DNA of 64,000 nt from Campylobacter sp. MIT 12-8780 (GTDB lineage Bacteria; Campylobacterota; Campylobacteria; Campylobacterales; Campylobacteraceae): assembly GCF_006864535.1 (NCBI RefSeq), contig NZ_QHLL01000005.1, forward strand, positions 94,169 through 158,168. Direction: 5' to 3'. Positions 21,035 through 29,866 of the stretch are shown here, piece after piece; position 1 is the stretch's first letter, and the number at the start of each line of letters is the position of its first letter. The position numbers and the translations under genes were made by a program. The notes below the pieces were generated by a model that saw only the letters and a list, made by a program, of their open reading frames with translations, was not told the origin of the DNA and searched no databases.

Positions 21035-21921
21035 ATACAAAATCCATCACCGGAGCCATGACAGCTCTTGCAACGCCGTTTAAAAATGGCAAGCTTGATG
21101 AGCAGACTTTTCACAAGCTCATCAAAAGACAAATTCAAAACGGCATAGATGCTGTAGTGCCTGTTGGCACCACTGGAGAAAGTGCGACTTTAACGCATGA
21201 GGAGCATAGAATTTGCATAGAAATCGCTGTTGATGCGTGCAAAGGCACAAATACAAAGGTTTTAGCAGGAGCTGGCTCAAATGCTACTCATGAAGCTGTT
21301 GATTTGGCTCAATTTGCTGCTAAACACAAGGCTGATGGGATTTTAAGCGTTACGCCTTATTACAACAAGCCTACTCAAGAAGGGCTTTATCAGCATTATA
21401 AAGCTATAGCACAAAGTGTTGCAATTCCTGTGCTTTTATATAATGTGCCGGGCAGAACAAGTTGTGAGATAGAAACAAATACCATCATAAGGCTTTTTAG
21501 AGATTGTGAGAATATTTATGGGGTTAAAGAAGCAAGTGGGAATATGAATAAATGCGTGGATTTACTCGCTCATGAGCCAAGAATGATAGTTATAAGTGGG
21601 GATGATGCTATTAATTATCCTATACTTTCAAATGGCGGAAAAGGCGTCATCTCAGTAACTTCAAATCTCTTGCCTGATATGATAGCAAAGCTTACGCATT
21701 TAGCTTTAGATGAGGATTATAAGGGTGCAAAGGCTATCAATGACAAGCTTTATAATATCAATCAAGTTTTATTTTGTGAAAGCAATCCTATACCATTAAA
21801 AGCTGCGATGCATTTGTGTGGTTTGCTTGAAAGTTTAGAATACCGCCTGCCTTTAGTTGCTCCAAGCAAAGAAACATTAAAAAAACTTGAAGAGGTTTTA
21901 AAGCAATATGAGATCGTTTAA
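21031..21921 (+). CDS. dapA: 4-hydroxy-tetrahydrodipicolinate synthase
   Basis: Condenses pyruvate with aspartate semialdehyde at the start of the lysine and meso-diaminopimelate branch, feeding peptidoglycan. 296 residues forming a TIM barrel. [17 protein letters not shown] is the pyruvate-binding loop, [18 protein letters not shown] carries the catalytic-relay tyrosine, and GVKEASGNM holds the Schiff-base lysine. [10 protein letters not shown] matches the closing barrel strands. Overlaps the M16 gene by 4 bases. Confidence 0.96.
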   Translation: MNTKSITGAMTALATPFKNGKLDEQTFHKLIKRQIQNGIDAVVPVGTTGESATLTHEEHRICIEIAVDACKGTNTKVLAGAGSNATHEAVDLAQFAAKHKADGILSVTPYYNKPTQEGLYQHYKAIAQSVAIPVLLYNVPGRTSCEIETNTIIRLFRDCENIYGVKEASGNMNKCVDLLAHEPRMIVISGDDAINYPILSNGGKGVISVTSNLLPDMIAKLTHLALDEDYKGAKAINDKLYNINQVLFCESNPIPLKAAMHLCGLLESLEYRLPLVAPSKETLKKLEEVLKQYEIV

Positions 21922-22001
21922 GTATATCAAAGCCATAAGCTCAAATTTTAAAAGCAAGAATTTATTTTTGAAAAATTCCTGTTTAGACAAAGAGGCAAGC
22001 T

Positions 22002-22601
22002 ATGTTTAACCGCTTTGTGTGGCAGTATGTTTTTGCCTTTATTTTTATCGTTTATGTGTTGGTAAGTTATAGTGCTTATGATGAGCTTATGGCAAATATT
22101 ATCCGCTTTGTGGGCTTTTGCTGTGTGATTGTAGGCGTTATTGGCAGGCTTTATGCGACGATTTTTATCGGTGGTATGAAAAATGAAGGCACAGATGGGA
22201 CTCATTTTATTGATTATGGAGCTTATAGCTTGTGCCGCAATCCTTTGTATTTTTTCTCTTTTATCGCCTTTATAGGGCTTGTAGCTTTAAAAGCTCAGCT
22301 TAGTCTTATCATCATCGCAGTGATTTTTTATCTATGGGTGTATCACTATACGATTAAAGGGGAAGAAAATTTCTTGCGTTCTAAATTTGGAAGTAAATAT
22401 GAAGAGTTTCTAGCTAAAACTTCAAGATTTTTTCCAAAATTTAAAGATTTTTATGTGCCTTATGAGATTAAAATGCGCCCAGAGTTTTTTCATAAAGAAC
22501 TTATGAGAAGTATAAATTGGTTTTTGGGAGCTTTTGCACTTTTGCTTGTGGAAATTTTACATCAAGGCGAGTTTTTACCAAATTTGCTTAAAGTGTATTA
22601 G
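22002..22601 (+). CDS. Isoprenylcysteine/phospholipid methyltransferase-like membrane protein
   Basis: 199 residues with four or five hydrophobic segments. The stretch YGAYSLCRNPLYFFSFIAF and the later GEENFLRSKFGSKYEEF match the conserved RNPLY and E-E-x-L...YxxY pattern of the ICMT/PEMT-like membrane methyltransferases. They bind S-adenosylmethionine at the cytoplasmic face. The natural substrate in Campylobacter is not known; this fold also includes NnrU and steroid-reductase relatives, so enzyme activity is an inference. ATG at 22002 has a weak AGAGGCAAGC ribosome site. It stands between dapA and the reductase gene in the same direction with its own short leader. Confidence 0.7.
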   Translation: MFNRFVWQYVFAFIFIVYVLVSYSAYDELMANIIRFVGFCCVIVGVIGRLYATIFIGGMKNEGTDGTHFIDYGAYSLCRNPLYFFSFIAFIGLVALKAQLSLIIIAVIFYLWVYHYTIKGEENFLRSKFGSKYEEFLAKTSRFFPKFKDFYVPYEIKMRPEFFHKELMRSINWFLGAFALLLVEILHQGEFLPNLLKVY

Positions 22602-22667
22602 CTGTTTTTTAAGCAAGATTTGATAAAATTTAGACTTTAAAAGATTATATAGTTAAAGGAAGAGAAT

Positions 22668-23447
22668 ATGAAAGATTTCTTTAAGGGAAAAACCCTTGTC
22701 ATAAGTGGTGGCACAAGGGGTATTGGCAAAGCTATAGTATATGAATTTGCTAAAGTTGGAGCAAATGTTGCTTTCACTTATAATTCAAACGCTGATATAG
22801 CTTCAAGTTTGGTAGAAGAGCTTGAAAGAGATTATGCTATAAAAGCAAGAGCGTATGAGTTTAATATACTTGAGCCAGAAACCTATAAAGAGCTTTTTGA
22901 AAAGATTGATGCAGACTTTGATAGGGTGGATTTTTTTATCTCAAATGCCATTATCTCAGGACGCGCTGTAGTAGGTGGATATACTAAATTTATGAAGCTT
23001 CGCCCAAGAGGGATTAACAATATCTTTACAGCCACAGTAAATGCTTTTGTAGTAGGCGCTCAAGAAGCTGCTAAAAGAATGGAAAAAGTTGGTGGGGGTT
23101 CTATCATATCCATCTCATCGACTGGAAATTTAGTCTATATTGAAAATTACGCAGGGCATGGCACAGCAAAAGCTGCTGTTGAGGCTATGGCAAGATACGC
23201 TGCAACTGAACTTGGGGACAAAAACATACGCGTAAATGTAGTAAGTGGCGGTCCTATAGAAACAGACGCTTTAAGAGGCTTTACAAATTATGAAGAAGTC
23301 AAGCAAGCTACTATTGATCTTAGCCCACTTAACCGCATGGGACAGCCTGAAGACTTAGCCGGTGCATGTTTATTCTTGTGTTCTGAAAAAGCCAGCTGGG
23401 TAACAGGACACACTTTCATCGTAGATGGTGGCACAACTTTTAAATAA
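22668..23447 (+). CDS. Enoyl-ACP reductase, FabL-like short-chain dehydrogenase
   Basis: 259-residue Rossmann-fold SDR. The nucleotide loop ISGGTRGIGKA is at 13-22. The catalytic part is SISSTGNLVYIENYAGHGTA (149-167) followed by K168. Y161 and K168 are separated by six residues; this Tyr-x6-Lys spacing is that of enoyl-ACP reductases (FabI/FabL), not the Tyr-x3-Lys of ordinary SDRs, and GGTRGIG near the start fits FabL. It would reduce the double bond in the last step of each fatty acid elongation cycle. In C. jejuni this is the dapA-linked Cj0807. If FabI also exists in the genome this would be a second enzyme. Good ribosome site AGGAAGAG precedes the ATG. Confidence 0.78.
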   Translation: MKDFFKGKTLVISGGTRGIGKAIVYEFAKVGANVAFTYNSNADIASSLVEELERDYAIKARAYEFNILEPETYKELFEKIDADFDRVDFFISNAIISGRAVVGGYTKFMKLRPRGINNIFTATVNAFVVGAQEAAKRMEKVGGGSIISISSTGNLVYIENYAGHGTAKAAVEAMARYAATELGDKNIRVNVVSGGPIETDALRGFTNYEEVKQATIDLSPLNRMGQPEDLAGACLFLCSEKASWVTGHTFIVDGGTTFK

Positions 23448-23455
23448 ATCTACCA

Positions 23456-23475
23456 AAAAGCCTTTTTGGGCTTTT
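23456..23475 (+). terminator. Intrinsic terminator after the FabL-like gene
   Basis: AAAAGCC/GGCTTTT stem around a short T-rich loop, 9 bases after the stop codon, ending in a T run. Confidence 0.65.
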
Positions 23476-23666
23476 GCTCGCTTGTTTAATCCTTAAAATT
23501 ATATTTTTTAACACTATCATTTTAAAGACAAAGCACCGCTGTGCTATTAGTAAGTAAAAGCTAGAAAAACAAAAAAGAGACAAAAAAATCTGTTATTTTA
23601 AATAAAATTTGATAAGATTATAAAAACTCAAAAAAATTATAAAGCAAAATGAATTCAATAAAAAGC

Positions 23667-23692
23667 GTGGCTTAAAATCACTTAAAAGCCAC
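23667..23692 (-). terminator. Intrinsic terminator after ferritin
   Basis: GTGGCTT/AAGCCAC stem located 10 bases beyond the ferritin stop; on the minus strand it is followed by CTTTTTATT, a U-rich tail. The rest of the 254-base gap (23448-23701) shows no further gene or clear signal beyond the upstream terminator. Confidence 0.65.
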
Positions 23693-23701
23693 ACCAAGTT
23701 T

Positions 23702-24196
23702 TTAGCCTTTAGCTAAAGTTTTGATATACGCATCAGCAAGATAAAGCCCATTTGCGTGATCGCCAATAAGCTTGATTTTATCAACTATACCTCTAAAAAG
23801 TGCTTCTTCTTCGTGCTGTTCAGCAACATACCATTGAAGGAAGTTAAAAGTTGGATAGTCTTTTTTGATCAGCATAAAATCAACCAAATCATTAATTGAC
23901 TTTGTGATGAACTGCTCGTGTTTATATGTTTTTTCAAACACATCAAGCAAGGATTTAAACTCATCATCTGGTTTTGCAACTTCAGCAAGTTTGACATGTG
24001 AATCTGTCTCATTAAGGTAAGTGATGAGTTTTTTAGCATGATCGCTTTCTTCACCAGCATGTTCAAATAAAAACAAGCCAGCACCATCATAACTATTTTC
24101 ATAGCACCAAGAACTCATACTAAGATACAAATTCGCCGCGAACATTTCTTTGTTGATTTGCTCGTTAAGTAGAGCAATAACTTCTTTTGAAAGCAT
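23702..24196 (-). CDS. ftn: Non-heme ferritin
   Basis: Stores iron as ferric mineral inside a 24-subunit shell and protects against oxidative stress. 164 residues, four-helix bundle. Ferroxidase ligands are visible in INKEMFAANLYLSMSSW (Glu and Tyr), FEHAGEESDHAKKL (E-x-x-H) and WYVAEQHEEEALF. Highly similar in size to the Campylobacter ferritin called cft. The gene is preceded by TTCTCC on the plus strand, i.e. GGAGAA ahead of the ATG. It is divergent from pstS across a 322-base gap containing repeated TTATCAAAA units. The association of ferritin next to the pst locus is conserved in C. jejuni. Confidence 0.94.
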   Translation of the reverse strand: MLSKEVIALLNEQINKEMFAANLYLSMSSWCYENSYDGAGLFLFEHAGEESDHAKKLITYLNETDSHVKLAEVAKPDDEFKSLLDVFEKTYKHEQFITKSINDLVDFMLIKKDYPTFNFLQWYVAEQHEEEALFRGIVDKIKLIGDHANGLYLADAYIKTLAKG

Positions 24197-24274
24197 AACT
24201 TTCTCCTTTTTTTTGATTTTGTGAGAAAATTATAGCACAATTTTTTAATTTTTTTACAAAAAATGAAAAAAAAT

Positions 24275-24300
24275 TTATCAAAATTATTTTATTTTGATAA
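24275..24300. repeat. Inverted repeat of TTATCAAAAT / ATTTTGATAA
   Basis: 10-base perfect arms around TATTTT, 79 bases upstream of the ferritin start. TTATCA/TGATAA are Fur-like half-sites, so this may be an operator. Confidence 0.45.
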
Positions 24301-24365
24301 TAAAAAGTGCTTTTTAAACCTTGATATTTTAGTATAAATATACCTAAAAATAGACTTTTAAACTT

Positions 24366-24397
24366 ATATTATCAAAAATATAAGTTTTTGATAATAT
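24366..24397. repeat. Inverted repeat ATATTATCAAAAA / TTTTTGATAATAT
   Basis: 13-base perfect arms with a six-base TATAAG loop, in the ferritin-pstS gap. It shares the TTATCAAAA core with the repeat at 24275-24300 and with a lone half-site at 24418-24426. May be a Fur-type operator array or a hairpin in a leader RNA. Otherwise the gap 24197-24518 holds only AT-rich promoter DNA and the Pho box. Confidence 0.5.
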
Positions 24398-24454
24398 CAT
24401 TATTTAAAGAAAATATTTATCAAAAATATGAGATTTTTTTAAATAAAATGATAT

Positions 24455-24470
24455 GTTTCTAAAAAGTTTC
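24455..24470 (+). promoter_or_regulatory. Pho box upstream of pstS
   Basis: GTTTC-TAAAAA-GTTTC, two GTTTC repeats 11 bases apart, the form described for PhosR-regulated promoters of Campylobacter. A -10-like TACACT starts exactly 10 bases after the second repeat (24481-24486). Confidence 0.85.
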
Positions 24471-24518
24471 TTTTTTATCTTACACTTTGCATGCTTAAAT
24501 TATTTTTTAGGAGAAAAA

Positions 24519-25508
24519 ATGAAAAAAATTCTAGCATTAAGTGTAGTAGCTTTTTCTTTGCTTCAAGCAGATGAGCTTAAAATAGCCGGTTCTTCAACCG
24601 TGTATCCTTTTACAAGTTTTGTGGCTGAAGAATACGCAGCTGTAAAAAATGCAGGCACGCCTATAGTTGAAAGTGTTGGCACAGGTGGGGGATTTAAGGT
24701 GTTTTGCGAGGGTAAAACTGATATTTCAAATGCTTCAAGAGCGATTAAGCCAAGTGAGTTTAAAGCCTGCCAAGATGCAGGTGTAAAAGACATTATAGGT
24801 GTGATGATAGGCTATGATGGCATAGTTTTAGCACAAAACAAAGCCAATGCACCTTTAAACATCACTTTAGAGCAACTTTTTTTAGCTCTTGCTAAAGAAA
24901 TTCCACAAAATGGCAAGCTTGTGCCAAATCCTTACACAAATTGGCAACAAATCGATAAAAAATTACCAAATCGCAAAATAGCCATTTATGGACCTCCATC
25001 AAGTTCTGGCACAAGAGATACTATAGAAGAGCTTGTTTTAAGCAAAGTTTCAAAGAAATTTAAAGAATACGGCGATCAAGCTGGCAAATACAAAAGTATG
25101 CGTCAAGATAGTGCGTATATCCCAAGCGGAGAAAATGATAATTTAATCGTTTCAAAGCTAGGTGCGGATAAAAATGCCTTTGGGCTTTTTGGATACGGCT
25201 TTTTAGCTTCAAATAAAGATAAGATCAATGCTGCTAAGATAGATACCATAGAAGCAAACGAAAAAAATATCGCTGAGGGCAAATACGAGCTTGCAAGAAG
25301 TTTGTATATATATTTAAACGCTAAAAATCCTGAAACTTTAGAATTTGCTAAGCTTTATATGAGCGATGATCTAGCAAAAAGCGGTGGAGAGCTTGAAAAA
25401 ATAGGGCTTGTGCCACTAAGCGATGCGAATTTAAAAGCAAGTCAAAAGCATTTAGAACAGAAAACAAAACTTGATGAAAGTCTGGTAAAAGCTGGCAGGG
25501 TGTTTTAA
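24519..25508 (+). CDS. pstS: Periplasmic phosphate-binding protein PstS
   Basis: Captures phosphate and delivers it to the PstCAB importer. 329 residues from the ATG at 24519, which follows TTAGGAGAAA; the longer frame from 24453 crosses the promoter and is not used. Signal peptide MKKILALSVVAFSLLQA is followed by ELKIAGSSTVYPF and VESVGTGGGFKVFCEG, the phosphate-binding loops. PPSSSGTRDTIEEL is the conserved SGTR loop and ISNASRAIKP a further ligand region. A Pho box lies 48 bases upstream. The next gene downstream is not pstC but a TonB receptor on the other strand. Confidence 0.95.
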   Translation: MKKILALSVVAFSLLQADELKIAGSSTVYPFTSFVAEEYAAVKNAGTPIVESVGTGGGFKVFCEGKTDISNASRAIKPSEFKACQDAGVKDIIGVMIGYDGIVLAQNKANAPLNITLEQLFLALAKEIPQNGKLVPNPYTNWQQIDKKLPNRKIAIYGPPSSSGTRDTIEELVLSKVSKKFKEYGDQAGKYKSMRQDSAYIPSGENDNLIVSKLGADKNAFGLFGYGFLASNKDKINAAKIDTIEANEKNIAEGKYELARSLYIYLNAKNPETLEFAKLYMSDDLAKSGGELEKIGLVPLSDANLKASQKHLEQKTKLDESLVKAGRVF

Positions 25509-25523
25509 AACAGCAAAACACCT

Positions 25524-25556
25524 TTACCCAAAGCCCATAAAAAGGCTTTTGGGTAA
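25524..25556. terminator. Hairpin between convergent pstS and TonB receptor
   Basis: TTACCCAAAGCC / GGCTTTTGGGTAA arms with one bulged T and an eight-base loop, 15 bases after the pstS stop. U tail is weak on both strands, so it may be a bidirectional terminator or an mRNA-end protecting hairpin. Confidence 0.55.
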
Positions 25557-25590
25557 GTTTAGTGAAAGAAGTTAATAAAGCTTAAAAAGC

Positions 25591-27696
25591 TCAAAAGTCG
25601 TATTTATAATGCATCCAAAAGCTTCTGCCCTCAGTATAGTCTTGATAGAGGTTAGCATATCCGCTTGGATTGCCTGTTGTGGCGTCTCTTCCTGTAGCTA
25701 TAGGATCAAAAAAGTCTTTATCAAATAGATTGTAAATCATAAAGCTTAAGGTTGAGTTTTTATCTATCTTGTAGCTTGTGCCTAGATCAAAAGTATAAAA
25801 AGGCTTGTATTTTTCTATGTTTGTTCCACCTGCGTTAGTTAAAGGTCTATTGTTGCCACCCTTTGCTCTAGCTATAGTGTTAAATTTGCCTCTAAATTTT
25901 AAAAAAGAGTTGAATTTACCATATTCATGATCAAGTTTAGCACTAATGATATGTTTTGGTTTGTTTTCAACCCTTGTGCCACCAAGCACATTTAAAACAC
26001 CATCTTTATATACATTTTCTATAAAAGTATAGCTTGAACTTAGTCTAAAATCATAAAATTTTGCACTCTTAAAAGCAAATTCTATACCCTTAGCTTGAGT
26101 TTTGCCAAGATTGATAGGATAGGTACAACCTCCGCTTGCGTTGCAAGTTACGCCATTTGGTAAAATATCTCCCATTACTGCGTTTTGTGTGCTGATTTGA
26201 TTTTTAAAGTCTGTTAGAAAGCCTGTGATAGTGTAATTTGCATAATCAAATAAATTAAAATCAACCCCAAGCTCATAATTTATGCTTTCTTCTGGTTTTA
26301 AGTCCGGATTACCATAAGCATCACTTGTTGCACTTGAGCTATATCTGCCTTTTCTGATTTGCTTAGCTTGCGGTGTTTTATAGCCTTTTGCTATGCCACC
26401 TTTTAAGGCTATATCATCAGTGATATGATAGATTGCATATACTCTTGGTGTAAATTCACTTTTAAACAAATCACTATACACCCATCTTAAACCAGTGGTA
26501 AAGATGAAATCTTCAGTGATGAAGTATTCGCCCTCGCCGTATAAAGCGGCTGTGATTTGATCGATATTTTTACCTTGTAAAATATTTGTGCTGCCTCTAC
26601 TTCCTGCCGTATCATCGGTTAAAACCTCATAATCAGCCCTTGCTCCAAAAGAACCTACTAAATTTCCAGCCGCACCTAAATCAAAAGGAAGCACAGCCTT
26701 TGTTTCTCCAACTATGATTTGAGAAACGAGCTCTTTATCCCAAGTGCGTCCGTATTGTGCGTAAGAATTAATGCTTCCAAAAGCAAAGCTTCCATCATAA
26801 TTTCCCACGAAATTATCTTTTTTGATTACTCTATCTGAGCGAATGGCTTGTCCGCTTGTTGAACGCGTAACGATGTTATTATCATAATGCTCATAGTCAA
26901 AATAAAAGCTATTTGCCTCATCAAGCACAAAATTAAAGCGTCCGCCTATATTTAAAGCTGTAAGCTTGCCCGGACTATGGCTTGGAATTTGAAAATTAGC
27001 CGGTCTTTGAGTGCCATTGTTATAAGGCACGCTAGGCCAAAGATGAGAAGATTCATTTTTGCTATAGTATTTTATACGAGCTGAGAAAGAAAGCTTATCT
27101 TCTATGAGTGGGGTTGAGATATAGCCATTCATAGAGCCAGCATTACCATAAAGATCAGGATGTTGTTGAAGTTGGGTATCAAGAGCTATAGAGCCACTAA
27201 CTTCATTACTCATCTTTTTAGTGATAATATTTATCACTCCACCAACCGCATCAGTGCCATAAAGCGTTGAGGCTGGTCCTCTTATAACTTCTATCCTTTC
27301 TATCATCGCAAGTGGAGGCATATAACCGCTTTCACTACCATCAAAGCCATTGCTATAAAAGCCATTTGCTACGCTTTGACGTTTGCCATCTATCAAAACA
27401 AGGGTATAAGCAGAGCCAAAACCGCGTATGCTATAATCATAAGTGCCGGTTTTATTCATCGATACATCAACACCGGGGATATCTTGTATAGCCTCACCTA
27501 TGTCTTTTATAGGACGAGAATTAAGCTCTTCGCTTGTGATTACTGAGATACTCGCAGGAGCGTCTTTGATGTCTTGTTCAAAGCCTGAAGCAGAGATAAC
27601 TGAAGATTCAAGAGTATGCGTTTCTTCAGCGTTTAAATGCCCCCCCCCAGCGAGCAATAGTATAGCCGCTATACTTAATTTGAAGTTTAATTTCAT
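25591..27696 (-). CDS. TonB-dependent outer-membrane receptor, phase-variable (ON at G9)
   Basis: 701-residue receptor for a ferric siderophore or similar ligand. Start set at ATG 27694-27696, just after AAAAAAGGAG; a TTG 13 codons upstream is unlikely. Signal peptide MKLNFKLSIAAILLLAGGG leads to a TonB-box region (THTLESSVISASG). The plug domain follows (about 40-155) with DAPASISVITSEEL, SIRGFGSAYTLVLIDGKR and IEVIRGPASTLYGTDAVGG, all hallmarks of FepA/CfrA-type enterobactin receptors. The rest forms a 22-strand barrel ending in aromatic HYKYDF. A G9 tract encodes GGG within the signal peptide; at nine G the frame is intact, while a change to 8 or 10 abolishes the protein. It stands on the opposite strand between pstS and pstC, splitting a locus that is contiguous in C. 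jejuni. Ligand is inferred; CfrA/CfrB-like is the best guess. Confidence 0.88.
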   Translation of the reverse strand: MKLNFKLSIAAILLLAGGGHLNAEETHTLESSVISASGFEQDIKDAPASISVITSEELNSRPIKDIGEAIQDIPGVDVSMNKTGTYDYSIRGFGSAYTLVLIDGKRQSVANGFYSNGFDGSESGYMPPLAMIERIEVIRGPASTLYGTDAVGGVINIITKKMSNEVSGSIALDTQLQQHPDLYGNAGSMNGYISTPLIEDKLSFSARIKYYSKNESSHLWPSVPYNNGTQRPANFQIPSHSPGKLTALNIGGRFNFVLDEANSFYFDYEHYDNNIVTRSTSGQAIRSDRVIKKDNFVGNYDGSFAFGSINSYAQYGRTWDKELVSQIIVGETKAVLPFDLGAAGNLVGSFGARADYEVLTDDTAGSRGSTNILQGKNIDQITAALYGEGEYFITEDFIFTTGLRWVYSDLFKSEFTPRVYAIYHITDDIALKGGIAKGYKTPQAKQIRKGRYSSSATSDAYGNPDLKPEESINYELGVDFNLFDYANYTITGFLTDFKNQISTQNAVMGDILPNGVTCNASGGCTYPINLGKTQAKGIEFAFKSAKFYDFRLSSSYTFIENVYKDGVLNVLGGTRVENKPKHIISAKLDHEYGKFNSFLKFRGKFNTIARAKGGNNRPLTNAGGTNIEKYKPFYTFDLGTSYKIDKNSTLSFMIYNLFDKDFFDPIATGRDATTGNPSGYANLYQDYTEGRSFWMHYKYDF
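27640..27648 (-). repeat. Phase-variable poly-G tract (G9) in signal peptide of TonB receptor
   Basis: Nine C on the plus strand, encoding Gly-Gly-Gly at residues 17-19, in the late hydrophobic/cleavage part of the signal peptide. At this length the gene is in frame. Followed on the coding strand by CATTTA. Confidence 0.9.
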
Positions 27697-27782
27697 TAAA
27701 TTCTCCTTTTTTATGATTTTAAAATGAAGTTTCAATTTTATATAAAATAGTATAAAAATTCACTTAAATAAAAAGTTTATAA

Positions 27783-27798
27783 GTTTCCAAAAAGTTTC
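27783..27798 (+). promoter_or_regulatory. Second Pho box, upstream of pstC
   Basis: GTTTC-CAAAAA-GTTTC, same 11-base period as the pstS site. TATACT (27809-27814) begins exactly 10 bases after the second repeat, as at pstS. It gives pstCAB its own phosphate-starvation promoter. Confidence 0.85.
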
Positions 27799-27860
27799 CA
27801 AGTCCTTTTATACTTTCACAGCTTTTTTAAAGCGAGGATTTTAAATTTGAAAAGAAGATT

Positions 27861-28772
27861 ATGAAAGAAAGAGTGATTAAAAGCATACTTTTTTTATGCG
27901 CTTTTGTAAGTGTGGTGATTAGCTTTGCGATTATGCTTACTATTTTGATCGAGGCTTTGAAGTTTTTTAGCAAAGAAAGCGTTTTTACCTTTCTTTTTTC
28001 TTCGCAGTGGGCAGCTGATGCGGCTTTTACCTTGGCTGATGGTAGCACAGGGCATGGGGTTTTTGGTGCGGCGAGTTTGTTTTGGGGGACTTTTTATATC
28101 TCTGTTATTGCTATGATTACGGCTTTGCCTTTGGGTATTATGTGTGCTGTGTATCTTGGAGTTTTTGCAGGTAAAAGATCAAAAAACTATCTTAAGCCAG
28201 TGCTTGAGCTTATCGCTGGAATTCCAACCGTTGTTTTTGGTTTTTTTGCTGTGATTATCATCGCCCCTTCAATAGTCTGGGTGTTTCACGCTTTTGGTAT
28301 GAATGCAAGTTATGAAAGTGCTTTAGGAGCTGGTTTTATGATGGGGATTATGATCGTGCCTATAGTGGCTTCTTTATCACAAGATTGCATTGAGGCTGTA
28401 AATGTTAAGCGAATTCAAGGAGCGTATGCTTTGGGTATGACAAAAAAAGAGGTGGTATTTGCTGTGATCTTACCAGAAGCTATGCCTGGCATTATCGCTG
28501 CTTGTTTGCTTGGGCTTTCAAGGGCTTTAGGAGAAACTATGATCGTGGTTATGGCAGCGTCTTTGCGTCCAAATATGAGCTTAAATTTCTTAGAAGATAT
28601 GACAACGATAACCGTGCATATAGTCCAAGCCTTACAAGGCGATCAAGCTTTTGATAGCTCTTTAACCTTAAGCGCTTTTTCTTTAGGACTTGCGCTTTTT
28701 ATCATCACTTTAATCATCAATATGTTTAGTGTTTATCTTATCAATAAATTCCATAAAGGAAAAAGCCTATGA
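27861..28772 (+). CDS. pstC: Phosphate ABC transporter permease PstC
   Basis: One of the two membrane subunits of the high-affinity phosphate importer. 303 residues with six hydrophobic helices. Conserved PstC features are ELIAGIPTVVFGFFAV, and the EAA-type coupling loop GAYALGMTKKEVVFAVILPEAMPGI that contacts PstB. ATG at 27861 lies 47 bases after the -10 of a Pho-box promoter. Ends in a 4-base overlap with pstA. Confidence 0.94.
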   Translation: MKERVIKSILFLCAFVSVVISFAIMLTILIEALKFFSKESVFTFLFSSQWAADAAFTLADGSTGHGVFGAASLFWGTFYISVIAMITALPLGIMCAVYLGVFAGKRSKNYLKPVLELIAGIPTVVFGFFAVIIIAPSIVWVFHAFGMNASYESALGAGFMMGIMIVPIVASLSQDCIEAVNVKRIQGAYALGMTKKEVVFAVILPEAMPGIIAACLLGLSRALGETMIVVMAASLRPNMSLNFLEDMTTITVHIVQALQGDQAFDSSLTLSAFSLGLALFIITLIINMFSVYLINKFHKGKSL

Positions 28773-29866
28773 AAACTCTCATAAAACGACGCAAAAAAGC
28801 TTCAAAACATTTTAAGTTTTTTTGTAAAGCTGGCTTGTATATTAATATGTTTTTTTTGTGTATCTTTATAAGCACGCTTGTATATCTTGGTTTGCCTGCT
28901 TTAAAGCAAAATTATATTTTAATCAGTGCTGAGTCAAACTCAAGCGTGATAGCGTTACTCTCAAGAAATGAAAGAAGACAAATTCGCCAAAACGGCTTAC
29001 CACAAGATCAAATTTGGCTCTTAGCAAATGCAGAAGTTGATCAATACGCTAAGCAGAAATTCAACAAGCTTGATGACACACAAAAAGCCCTTGTGGATAC
29101 GCTTATACAAAATCATTTACTTGAGGCTAAATTTAACTCAAATTTCTTTTTAAGCGGGGATTCAAAAATAGCTCCTGAGCAATCAGGCATACTAGCTTCA
29201 GTAGTAGGCACCTTGCTTTGTATGTTTGTGTGTATGGTTGTAGCTGTGCCTATAGGCGTAGCAGCTGCGATTTATCTTGAGGAATTTGCTCCACAAAACT
29301 TGCTTACTCATATCATAGAAGTGTGTATAAACAATCTTGCGGGCATTCCTAGTATCATCTTTGGGCTTTTAGGGCTTGCTTTATTTATCAACTTTTTTGG
29401 TGTACCTCGCTCCTCAGCTCTTGTTGGTGGGCTAACTTTAGCTATTATGAGTCTTCCTATCATCATCGTTGCGACAAAAGCAGCTTTAAAAAGCGTTGAT
29501 GTGAGTATGAAAAATGCAGCTTTAGCTCTTGGCTTTACAAAATGGCAGATGGTTAAAGGCATAGTTTTGCCTTTAGCTATGCCTATGATCTTGACAGGCT
29601 CTATCCTAGCCTTAGCCCAAGCCATAGGCGAAACTGCACCTTTAATGCTTATAGGTATGATAGCTTTTATCCCAGATGTAGCAAGCTCACTCAATCAGCC
29701 TACAACCGTGCTTCCAGCTTTGATTTATAACTGGGCTTCTATGCCAGAAAGGGCTTTTTTAGAGCGAGCTGCGGCTGGAATTTTGGTGCTTTTAGGGCTT
29801 TTAGTGATATTAAATTTAGTAGCCATACTACTTAGAAAATACTTTCAAGGAAAACAAACATGCTAG
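28769..29866 (+). CDS. pstA: Phosphate ABC transporter permease PstA
   Basis: Second membrane subunit. 365 residues, longer than the usual ~290 because of a ~100-residue mostly soluble segment (about 45-145) between the first and second hydrophobic stretches, as in other Campylobacterota PstA. The conserved core contains [34 protein letters not shown] and the coupling loop [20 protein letters not shown]. Overlaps pstC by 4 bases and pstB by 7. Confidence 0.93.
   Translation: MKTLIKRRKKASKHFKFFCKAGLYINMFFLCIFISTLVYLGLPALKQNYILISAESNSSVIALLSRNERRQIRQNGLPQDQIWLLANAEVDQYAKQKFNKLDDTQKALVDTLIQNHLLEAKFNSNFFLSGDSKIAPEQSGILASVVGTLLCMFVCMVVAVPIGVAAAIYLEEFAPQNLLTHIIEVCINNLAGIPSIIFGLLGLALFINFFGVPRSSALVGGLTLAIMSLPIIIVATKAALKSVDVSMKNAALALGFTKWQMVKGIVLPLAMPMILTGSILALAQAIGETAPLMLIGMIAFIPDVASSLNQPTTVLPALIYNWASMPERAFLERAAAGILVLLGLLVILNLVAILLRKYFQGKQTC

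Noticed and set aside
20659..21138. 159-codon minus-strand open frame over the M16-dapA junction
   Set aside because: Antisense to two well-supported genes; Ser/Phe/Leu-rich translation typical of a shadow frame.
24453..24518. Longer PstS start at 24453
   Set aside because: It would run through the Pho box and -10, and the ATG at 24519 has a good ribosome site and begins the signal peptide.
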